A stretch of DNA of 24,732 nucleotides from contig CAIPUP010000084.1 in assembly GCA_903868285.1 (NCBI GenBank), positions 1 to 24,732 on the forward strand, in the 5' to 3' direction. The notes under the pieces are model-generated. The model was not told where the DNA came from. It saw only the letters and a list, made by a program, of their open reading frames with translations, and made no database searches. The stretch is from an uncultured beta proteobacterium. GTDB taxonomy: Bacteria; Pseudomonadota; Gammaproteobacteria; Burkholderiales; SG8-39. Position numbers and translations under genes: made by a program. This document shows positions 13,446-21,300 of this stretch, one piece after another. The number at the start of each line of letters is the position of its first letter. Positions within the stretch are counted from its first letter, which is position 1.

Positions 13446-15874
13446 CCCAAGCCTGCTTGCAGGCCCGCTTCCGTGGCCTGAAACATTGGCCCGCCGCGAT
13501 AGGGGGCAAAGCCATAGCCATGCAGGCAGACCATGTCGATGTCCACCTCACGCAGTGCCACGCCAGTCTGCAGCAAGCGCTTTCCTTCGTCGATCAGGGC
13601 TTCGAGACAGTAGCGCACGATCGCGGCATCGTCTGGGGCGTTGGGAATCTTGGCGGTGTTTGCCTTGGCTGCGTCAGGCGCGGGGCGCAGGCTGGCAGGC
13701 AGCTGTTCGCCCGCCTGCTGCTGCAGCCCGAACGGTCCCACACGCATGCCCCAGGCCTGCAGCGCGGCATCGATCTGTGTGGCACTGGCACCGCCCGCCA
13801 GCAAGTCCTGACCGGCCTGCAGATAGCGCCGCAGCATGCTGGCACCGATGGCGGCCACGGCTGCGCCGGCCTGGCCACCGCCGGCCTGGCCACCGCTGGC
13901 CTCGTCACCGCTGGCCTCGTCACCGCTGGCATCGTCACTAATCCGCTCCACCACCGTCAGCTTGCGCAGCCGCTTGGCCAGTTGCAGCACGCGCAGCAGC
14001 GCGCTGACATCGGTGCTGCCGGTGCGTACCACCTCCAGCAGTCGCATGCGGCCGGCGTCCTTGGCAATCCACAGTGGCGAGACCATGTTCAGCCCAAGTA
14101 CCTGTTGCGGTCGTTGCGTTACCGCGGCCAGCGCAGCCAGATCGAGCCAGGTGCTGTGACTGGCGATCAGCGCCTGCGCCGGCAGTCGGGCATCCAGCGC
14201 CGACAGCAAGGCGCAGCGCGCGGCCAGTGCCTGCGCCGTGTTGTGGTTGGGGCCATCGCTCGATGGTGGCAGGGCTTCGATGGCCAGATCGATCTGGCGC
14301 AGATCGGCCTGGCCTATCGCTGCGGGCAATGATTGCGCTGTCGCTTTGGATTGCGCTGGCGCATCGATATGCAGCACCGTTAATCCGGCATGCCTGAGCT
14401 GCGCGGCAATGCTTTGCGCCAGCGCGCCGCTGCCGATCACGGCCACATGCTCGATGGCGGTCAAGGCGGTCTCAGTTCGCGCATCGGCCGGCGCATCGGC
14501 CGGCAGATCAGGCACGCGTGCCACGGTGCGTTCGCCGAAGAACGCATGCCGCAGTGCGCGTGATTCGCTGGTCAACACCAGTTCCTCGAAGCACTGTCGC
14601 TCGAACTTCAGACCGTCTTCGAACGGCAGTTGCACCGATGCCTGCACCGCATCGACGATTTTTGCCGGTGCCGGATAGCCGTGCAGGGTGGTGGCGGCCA
14701 GCTCGCGGGCTGCGGCGAACAGCGCCTGGTCATCCGCTGCGCTCGCCTGGCTGGCTGGCTGATCACGCAGCCGACGCAGCCACAGCGCGGGGGCTTTGTC
14801 CTGCAACAACTGGTGCGTGAAGGCCAGCGCACCCTGCAACAGATCGCCCTCGATCAGCGCGTCCACCAGCAGCGTGCCGCTGACCTGCTCGGACTTCACC
14901 ACATCGCCGCGCATGATCAGCGGCAGTGCGCGTTCCACCCCCAGCGCACGCGGCAGACGTTGCGTGCCACCGGCACCGGGCAGGATGCCGAGTTTGACCT
15001 CGGGCAGGGCCAGCTGGGTGCCGGGTGACGCGACGCGCCAGTGACAGCCCATGGCCAATTCCAGTCCACCGCCCATGGCTACGCCGTGCAGCGCCGCGAT
15101 CACCGGTTTGGGCGAGGCCTCCACTGCGGCGATCAGTTCGCGCGAGTTGGGCGAGATGGCGGTCTTGGGGGTGTTGAATTCGCGGATCTCGGCGCCGGAG
15201 CAAAACGCCCGCCCGCCACCGATCAGCACGATGGCCTTTACCGTCGCATCGGCGATGGCGCGTTGCAGCGCGCCCAGCACACCACTGCGCAAGGTGTGCG
15301 CCAGAGTGTTCATCGGCGGATTGTTGAAGCGGATCACCGCAATACCGTCGGCAACGCTGGTCTCTACCACCGCAGGCGCAGCCGCAGCTGTGCTGTCCAG
15401 TGCTGCCGCGCCGCGCCGGCGCAGCAGCAACTGGTGCTCGCCTTCGAGCAGAAGTTCGCCACGCTGGTTGTGGATACGCAGCGTCAGACGCAGCACGCCG
15501 CGCTGTGTGCCCTTGGGCTCGGTTGCCAGCACCTCGACTTCCCGATGCAGTACATCGCCGCTCACCGCCGGACGTAGAAAGCGTGCGGTGGTGCCGAGCA
15601 TGGCCAGGGTTGAGTCATGGATGTGATCCGACAAGGCGGTGGCGCCGGTGGCACCGGTGGCCAGCAGATGCAGGCCATGCGCCACGGCGCCCGGCATGCC
15701 GCAGCGACGGGCGTAGTCATCGTCGCTGTGGATCGGGTGATCGTCACCGCTCAGAGCCGAGAACTGCTGGAAGTGCGCTGGCGTAAGCGTCATCGGCGGC
15801 GCGGCATAGCGCTCGCCCGGTTGCAGATCGTCGAGGTATTTCTGTACGGCGGTGGTCTTTGGCGCTTTGCCCAT
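13442..15874 (-). CDS. Fusion protein: MaoC dehydratase + enoyl-CoA hydratase + 3-hydroxyacyl-CoA dehydrogenase
   Basis: An 810-aa protein that joins three beta-oxidation-type modules. Residues about 10-155 are a MaoC hotdog with the hydratase motif SGDDHPIH (Asp44, His49). Residues about 168-400 are a crotonase with both catalytic glutamates, Glu272 (GGGLELA) and Glu292 (LPEVKLGILPGAGGTQRLPR). Residues about 475-810 resemble 3-hydroxyacyl-CoA dehydrogenase: Rossmann loop VIGSGALAQ, RMRLLEVV, and GYGFAPYRGGPM at the end. The dehydrogenase looks degenerate: the catalytic His of the usual G-x-H-F-x-x-P is Asn596 (GLNMVSP), the glycine loop lacks the last Gly, a repeat-rich insert fills 648-671, and the usual C-terminal tail after RGGPM is short. 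FadB/FadJ family without the normal layout; a peroxisomal-type multifunctional enzyme is the nearest idea. Confidence 0.88.
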   Translation of the reverse strand: MGKAPKTTAVQKYLDDLQPGERYAAPPMTLTPAHFQQFSALSGDDHPIHSDDDYARRCGMPGAVAHGLHLLATGATGATALSDHIHDSTLAMLGTTARFLRPAVSGDVLHREVEVLATEPKGTQRGVLRLTLRIHNQRGELLLEGEHQLLLRRRGAAALDSTAAAAPAVVETSVADGIAVIRFNNPPMNTLAHTLRSGVLGALQRAIADATVKAIVLIGGGRAFCSGAEIREFNTPKTAISPNSRELIAAVEASPKPVIAALHGVAMGGGLELAMGCHWRVASPGTQLALPEVKLGILPGAGGTQRLPRALGVERALPLIMRGDVVKSEQVSGTLLVDALIEGDLLQGALAFTHQLLQDKAPALWLRRLRDQPASQASAADDQALFAAARELAATTLHGYPAPAKIVDAVQASVQLPFEDGLKFERQCFEELVLTSESRALRHAFFGERTVARVPDLPADAPADARTETALTAIEHVAVIGSGALAQSIAAQLRHAGLTVLHIDAPAQSKATAQSLPAAIGQADLRQIDLAIEALPPSSDGPNHNTAQALAARCALLSALDARLPAQALIASHSTWLDLAALAAVTQRPQQVLGLNMVSPLWIAKDAGRMRLLEVVRTGSTDVSALLRVLQLAKRLRKLTVVERISDDASGDEASGDEASGGQAGGGQAGAAVAAIGASMLRRYLQAGQDLLAGGASATQIDAALQAWGMRVGPFGLQQQAGEQLPASLRPAPDAAKANTAKIPNAPDDAAIVRYCLEALIDEGKRLLQTGVALREVDIDMVCLHGYGFAPYRGGPMFQATEAGLQAGLG
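13864..13938 (-). repeat. 15-bp tandem repeat (5 copies) in the fusion enzyme gene
   Basis: Five head-to-tail 15-bp units: two copies of cgccggcctggccac, two of cgctggcctcgtcac and one of cgctggcatcgtcac. They encode a DASGDEASG.../GGQAG linker (about residues 648-671) between the two halves of the dehydrogenase-like region. The unit keeps frame. Two sequence types occur in blocks, which fits local duplication. Confidence 0.9.
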
Positions 15875-15909
15875 GTGCGGCCCTGTTGTTGTTTTTGTTT
15901 TGCTTTTTT

Positions 15910-15943
15910 TATGTAAGTATTTGATTTTATTGTATTTTTTTAA
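15910..15943 (-). promoter_or_regulatory. AT-rich intergenic element, copy 2
   Basis: On the + strand this reads TATGTAAGTATTTGATTTTA followed by TTGTA and a T-run, closely matching 13412-13445. It lies in the 72-nt gap between the LLM monooxygenase stop and the fusion gene start, in the same orientation and relation to the upstream stop codon as copy 1. The rest of the gap is also A-rich in gene orientation, against a strongly GC-rich background. Confidence 0.5.
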
Positions 15944-15946
15944 TCG

Positions 15947-16960
15947 CTAGAGTAGCTCTTCGGCCAACAGCTGATATGAGCGCAGGCGGCTGGCGTAGTC
16001 GCCGGTGATGGTGATGGCCAGCAACTCGTCAGCGCCGAACTCCTCGGACAGTTGCTGCAAGCGGTCCTTGACGCGGGCCGCATCGCCATGGATCAGCCGC
16101 GCCCGCTGCTGCTCGACATAGGCACGTTCCTCGGCCGAGTAGCGATGTGACAGTGCCTCCTCGGTGCTGGGCACCACGTTGTCGTTGCCATAGGCCATGT
16201 GCAGTCGTCGCAGATCGATGGTGGCGGCCAGGCGTTCGGCCTCGGCATTGCTGTCAGCGCAGATCACAAACACACAGGCCAGCGCCGCCGCTTGAGGCTC
16301 GCGCGCCGAGGGGCGAAAGCGTTCGCGATAGGCGCGCGTCACGCCAGCACCGCCCTGGGCACTGATGAAATGGGCAAAGCCAAAGCGCAGCCCGAGCTCG
16401 GCCGCCAGCAAGGCCGAATAGTCGGACGAACCGAGCAGCCACACCTGCGGTGCGCCTTCGCCGCGGGCAGCCGCCGGCTGGGCGCGCACGCCGGCAAACG
16501 GATGTTCGGCCGGCAGGCTGTTGTCGAGATAGCCAACCAGATCCATCACCTGCTCGGGAAAGCGATCAGCGCCGCCATAGCCGCGCCCCGAGGGGCCGTC
16601 GGACATGGCGGCCGCGGTGCGCCGGTCGCCACCCGGTGCGCGCCCGATGCCCAGGTCGATGCGTCCGGGGAACAAGGCCTCCAGCATGCGAAACACTTCT
16701 GCCACCTTGAGCGGGCTGTAATAGGGCAGCAGCACGCCACCGGTACCGACGCGGATACGCGAGGTGGCCGAGGCCACGCGCGTGGCGAGGATCTCCGGGC
16801 AGGGATCGGCCAGCGCGGCGATGGCATGGTGCTCGGCCAGCCAGTAGCGATGAAAGCCCAGGTCTTCGGCGGCACGCGCCAGTTGCACCGTCTGTTGCAG
16901 CGCTTGCGCCGGGCTGTGGCCGGAGATCACCGGGGATTGATCGAGTACGCCGAGTTTCAT
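15947..16960 (-). CDS. LLM class flavin-dependent monooxygenase (luciferase-like)
   Basis: A 337-aa bacterial luciferase-like oxidoreductase that would use reduced FMN and O2. It opens with the typical MKLGVLDQSPVISG and has YWLAEHHAIAALADPCPEIL, RIRVGTGGVLLPYYSPLKVAE and FPGRIDLGIGRAPGGD, all hallmarks of the YhbW/MsnO8-type single-component subgroup. The TIM-barrel length is normal and no truncation is seen. No clear ribosome-binding site precedes the ATG. It is the first gene of the - strand run that continues into the acyl-CoA fusion enzyme. The palindrome at 17031-17043 lies upstream. The substrate is unknown for most members of this subgroup. Confidence 0.9.
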   Translation of the reverse strand: MKLGVLDQSPVISGHSPAQALQQTVQLARAAEDLGFHRYWLAEHHAIAALADPCPEILATRVASATSRIRVGTGGVLLPYYSPLKVAEVFRMLEALFPGRIDLGIGRAPGGDRRTAAAMSDGPSGRGYGGADRFPEQVMDLVGYLDNSLPAEHPFAGVRAQPAAARGEGAPQVWLLGSSDYSALLAAELGLRFGFAHFISAQGGAGVTRAYRERFRPSAREPQAAALACVFVICADSNAEAERLAATIDLRRLHMAYGNDNVVPSTEEALSHRYSAEERAYVEQQRARLIHGDAARVKDRLQQLSEEFGADELLAITITGDYASRLRSYQLLAEELL

Positions 16961-16988
16961 GATGGGAAGGTTTTCTCAGGTCGTTGAC

Positions 16989-17017
16989 TGCGTGTGTTGT
17001 TCGGGTGCGTGTGTTGT
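16989..17017. repeat. 12-bp direct repeat upstream of the LLM gene
   Basis: tgcgtgtgttgt occurs at 16989-17000 and again at 17006-17017, a 17-bp period. It lies in the 121-nt gap between the MFS and LLM genes, 29-57 nt upstream of the LLM start. The role is unknown; regulator binding or slippage are both possible. Confidence 0.6.
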
Positions 17018-17030
17018 CCAAGTGCGTCGG

Positions 17031-17043
17031 GCAGTTTAACTGC
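17031..17043. promoter_or_regulatory. Perfect palindrome, candidate operator
   Basis: GCAGTT-T-AACTGC is a perfect 6-bp inverted repeat about one base. It is located 71-83 nt upstream of the LLM monooxygenase start and next to the 12-bp direct repeats. The size is on the short side for a dimeric regulator operator. No regulator gene is adjacent. Confidence 0.35.
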
Positions 17044-17081
17044 GCACCGCCTTGCCCCAGCGATGCGCTATGCCCTATGTC

Positions 17082-18335
17082 CTATGCGCGATGCAAATGC
17101 GCCCGCCGATGCAGCAGCGGCAGGCCGGCCGTCCACACCAGGCCTATCGCACCGAACACCATGAAGGCCACCTGGATGCTGTAGACATCGGCCAGCCAGC
17201 CGACGATCACAGGCGTGGTGAGGTGCGAAAAGCTAAAGCCCAGTCCGGCCAGTGACATGGCCACGCCGCGCTGTTCCGGGCGCGAGATCGAGGTCACCAG
17301 CATCTGGAAGAACACCGTCATCACGCCCGAGGCCAGGCCGACACTGAACAGGAAAAACGTGATCACCCAGGCATTGCTGGTGGCCGCCACCAGGCCGACC
17401 GAGGTGGCAATCACCAGCGCTGAAATGACCGGCACCCGCAGATTGGCCGAGGACTGCACCACCCGCGCCAGCACCATGCCGGCGGTGATCGAGCCCAGGC
17501 CGCGCATCGCCACCAGCCAGCCGGCGACATTAGGCGAGAAGCCCTGGGCCACGAACAGCAGTGGATAGAACGAGGCCACCAGGGTGAAGGAAATGCCGGC
17601 GGCATAGGCGCAGGCCAGGGCGTACCACATCGGCGGTTTGCGCAGCAGGACGGCAAAGGTGGTTAGCACGGCGGGTTGGGCCTGGCTGCTTTGCGGCGCG
17701 CGATAGCGCAATGCCAGACCGAGTGCCAGCGCCAGTGTGGCAATCAGCGCCATGACCCAGAAGCCGTTGCGAAAGCCCAGCAACTCGATCAGCAGCCCGG
17801 CCGCAGCCGAGCCGGTGATGCTGCCGGCGCTGGTCAGCGCGTTCAGCCGGCCCATGGCGCGAGAGCGATCACCGGCGAACTGGCTGGCCAGGGCCCAGGA
17901 GGCCGGCCAGTAGGCGGCACGCGAGATGGTGATCAGGATCTGTCCGGCCAGCAGCCCGGCGAAGCTGTCCGAGAACACGAACACCAGGGTGCTGGCGATC
18001 ATGGCGGCAAACGACACGTTCGAGATGCGTGTGCCGCCCAGGCGGTCGGTGAGCGCGCCGCCGATGAGTGCGAAAGCCATTTGCACCACCACCGGCAAGG
18101 CCACCAGCACGCCGATGGACACCCCCGACATGCCGACCGATTGGGCATACAGCGGGATCAGCAGATAGCTCATGCCCAGACAGATGTTCCAGGCCAGCGC
18201 GGCGCCGTAGAACGGAGTCAGGGAATGCGGTGGGAACAGGGCAGGCAGCAAGTGCGGGCAGTCGAGAACAGTCGAGAAAATAGAGCGCCGGCTGGCGCTC
18301 GGGGGCGTTGGGGCGGTGCAGCCCGTGATTATCAC
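17082..18335 (-). CDS. MFS transporter
   Basis: A major facilitator superfamily permease of about 390-417 aa with 12 predicted TM segments. TM1 is FYGAALAWNICLGMSYLLIPLYA. The MFS loop 2-3 signature follows (GGALTDRLGGTR), and a second-half counterpart is near GWLADVYSIQ. The substrate cannot be told; drug/metabolite export is typical of this type. The start is uncertain. GTG 18335 overlaps the tpsA stop (GTGA), but its first ~27 residues are unlike a transporter N-terminus and include the hairpin at 18283-18300 that looks like the tpsA terminator. TTG 18251, giving LPALFPPHSLTPFYG before TM1, is a plausible alternative. The end of the protein is HRRAHLHRA. Confidence 0.85.
   Translation of the reverse strand: MIITGCTAPTPPSASRRSIFSTVLDCPHLLPALFPPHSLTPFYGAALAWNICLGMSYLLIPLYAQSVGMSGVSIGVLVALPVVVQMAFALIGGALTDRLGGTRISNVSFAAMIASTLVFVFSDSFAGLLAGQILITISRAAYWPASWALASQFAGDRSRAMGRLNALTSAGSITGSAAAGLLIELLGFRNGFWVMALIATLALALGLALRYRAPQSSQAQPAVLTTFAVLLRKPPMWYALACAYAAGISFTLVASFYPLLFVAQGFSPNVAGWLVAMRGLGSITAGMVLARVVQSSANLRVPVISALVIATSVGLVAATSNAWVITFFLFSVGLASGVMTVFFQMLVTSISRPEQRGVAMSLAGLGFSFSHLTTPVIVGWLADVYSIQVAFMVFGAIGLVWTAGLPLLHRRAHLHRA
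18274..18300 (-). terminator. Rho-independent terminator candidate after tpsA
   Basis: Read on the - strand, GAGCGCC-AGCC-GGCGCTC is a perfect 7-bp GC-rich stem with a 4-nt loop, followed by TATTTTCTC. It begins 31 nt past the tpsA stop. The T-run is short and interrupted, so strength is uncertain. Confidence 0.5.
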
Positions 18336-21300
18336 CCCTGGCCAGACTGTTCCGGCTCCGGCTGTACTTTCGGTACCACGCAGGTGGCGGGCTTGCGCGA
18401 GAAAAACATTCGGCCCTGTGGCAAGTGGCTGTTGTGGCTGCCGGGGTTCGTGCTATCCGGGTTTGCGCTGTCTGCGTTCCCCGCGCTGGCCGTCCTCAGC
18501 ATGAAGCCTTGGCCTGGTGCGCCGGGCAGTCCGACATTGGTCCGGTTGGCGGGTGTGATGCATAGCTCTGCCAGGGGCAGGTTGTTGCTGCTGTCGGTCA
18601 GTCGTGGAAGCGCGCTGTCCGAGATGCTGGTGCCAGTCACCGTGAGCACGCCATTCGTCGCACTGAAACTGTAATTGCTCGCGGCCAGGGTACCGGTGCT
18701 GGTTGTGATGGGATAGCTGCCGGCCGCACTGGTGCTGGTGGCGGTGGTGCTGGCGCTGGCGCTGCCGGTGACGCCGGCTGTGGCATAGGTTTCGCCATTG
18801 ACATAGCCAGTGATGGTGTAGGTGAAGCTCGGGTTGGCGGCGCCATAGGCGCGACTCTGATTGTCCGCGGTGACGCTCAGTGCGGCGGTAGTGACTGTGC
18901 CGCTGTGGACGCCGCCAGTGAGGGTGTAGTTGCTGGCGCTGCCCGTGCCGCTGGCGATGGCCAGCGTTCCGGCGATCACCGTTTGCGACCCTGCGGCGAC
19001 GTTGGCATCGGGCACCGAGCCGCTGCCGCTCAGCAACAGGGTTTCAGTACCGATGCCGGTACTGAGCGTGCCGTTATTGCCAAATGCGCTGGCAGAAAAG
19101 GCGGTGCTGCCGTCATAGCTGCGCGATCCCCTCAGGCTGATGGCCTTGGTGGTGATGGTGCCGCTGTGGGTGCCACCGGTCAGGGTGTAGTCGGTGGCAG
19201 TGCCGGTGCCATTCGATAACGCCAGGGTGCCGGCGATGACTGTCTGCGACCCTGCTGCAACGTTGGCGCTGGTGACTGAGCCAGTACCGCTCAACACGAC
19301 AGTTTCGGTGCCGATGCCGGTGGTCAGGGTGCCAGCGGTGCCAAAGGCCGCTGCGGCAAAGTCGGTGCTGCCGTCATAAGCGCGCGAACCCGACAGGCTG
19401 AGTGCCTTGGTGGTTACTGTGCCGCTGTGCGTGCCGCCGGTGAGGGTGTAGTTGTTGGCGGTACCGGTGCCGCTGGTGAGGGCAAGCGTGCCGACGGTCA
19501 CTGTCTGGGCACCGGCTGCCACATGCGAGCTCGGTACTGAGCCGGTACCGGTGAGTACCAGGGTTTCTGTGCCGATGCCGGTGGTGAGCGTGCCATTGGT
19601 ACCAAAGGCAGCGGCAGCAAAGCTGGTGCTGGCGTCATAGGCGCGCGAGCCCGACAGGCTGATGGCCTTGGTGGTGACGGTGCCGCTGTGGGTGCCACCG
19701 GTGAGGGTGTAGTCGGTGGCGGTGCCGGTGCCGTTGCCCAGCGCCAGCGTACCGACGGTAACCGTCTGCGATCCGCTGGCGACATTGGCATCGGGTACCG
19801 AACCGCTGCCGCTCAGCACGACAGTTTCGGTGCCGATGCCAGTGCTGACGGTTCCCGAAGTGCCAAAGGCCGCGGCGGCAAAGGCGGTGCTGCCATCGTA
19901 GGCGCGCGAGCCCGACAGGCTGAGTGCCTTGGTGGTGACGGTGCCGCTGTGGGTGCCACCGGTGAGGGTGTAGTTGCTGGCGGTGCCGGTACCGCTGGTG
20001 AGGGCAAGCGTGCCGACGGTCACTGTCTGCGAACCGGCGGCCACATGCGAGCTGGGTACCGAGCCGGTACCGGTGAGCACCAGGGTCTCGGTCCCTACGC
20101 CGGTGGTGAGTGTGCCGCTGGTGCCAAAGGCAGCGGCAGCGAAGCTGGTACCGGCATCGTAGGTGCGCGAACCCGACAGGCTGATCGGCCGTGGGTTGAC
20201 CGTCAGGCCATTGCTGCTGTAGCTGAACACATAGTCGGTCAGGCTGTTGCCGCTGGCGATGGTGACACTGGGTGCCAGCAGATTGCTGGTGCTGTAGCTG
20301 TAGGTGCCAGCGGCCAGCGTGGTGGTGGCGGTCGAGCCCCAGGCAACGCTGGCCAGACTGTCGCCAGTGCCCCAGGTGCCGCTGGTGGAGGGAGTGGGCA
20401 GGGTCGGGTTGCTGTTGCCGTAGTAGCGGCTGGTGTCGGCCAGACTGATCGTGATGGCACTGACCGCATCACCCAGGTAGGGGTAGCCGCTATTGGTACT
20501 GCCGCTGCTGTCAAAGCGCCAGGCGGTGTTGCTGAAGGTCCAGCTCGGATTCACGTTGCCATTGGCTGCGGTGGCACTGGTGAAGTTGGCCTTGGTGGCG
20601 AGATTGGTGTTGCTGAGCGCGGTGCCCTGGTAGTCAGTGACATCGGCCGTGCGCACATAGCCATAGCCGCTGGTGAGCGTGGGGTTGTTGGTGCTGCTGT
20701 AAAAATTGCCGGTGGCGGCACCCGACACCATCTGTCCGACCAGTCCGCCCATGTAGCTGCGGGCGGCGTCGCTGGCGCTGACCGTGCCAGTGGCATAGCT
20801 GTTGGTAATGACACCAATACTGGTACCGGCATCCACAATGCCGTTATAGCCCACCAGCCCGCCGGCCTTGTTGGGCTGGGTCGAGGCATCGCCGTCCCAG
20901 GTGCCAGTGCCAACGACCGCGCCGGTGGCGTAGCTGTTGCTGATCACGCCGTAGTTGTCGCCGGTGAGCCCGCCGACATCCTTGGGGCCGGTAACAGTGC
21001 CACTGGCCCAGCTGTTGCTGACAGTGGCGTACTGCAGTTGTCCGACCAGGCCGCCTGCGGTTCCCATCGATCCGACGGCCGTCTCGGTGTTGGTGACGCT
21101 GCCAGTGGCCCAGCTGTTGAAGACATTGGCATTGCTCTGACCGATCAGGCCGCCGGTGGTGAGCAGACCAGTACCGCTGCCGCTGACCGTAACGCCCGAG
21201 GCATAGGTGTTGCTCACGGTCAGTTCACTGCTGCGACGCGCGGCATTGGTCCAGACTTTTCCGGCCAGCGGTGCGACATGCAGGCTGTTGCTGCCGGTGA

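Noticed and set aside
13457..14332. 291-codon + strand frame opposite the fusion enzyme
   Set aside because: It is a shadow of the - strand gene, whose three modules carry recognisable motifs; this frame has none.
18897..20201. Regular repeats considered as a CRISPR array
   Set aside because: The unit is 261 bp, in frame, and similar throughout its length, with no short repeat/unique spacer pattern.
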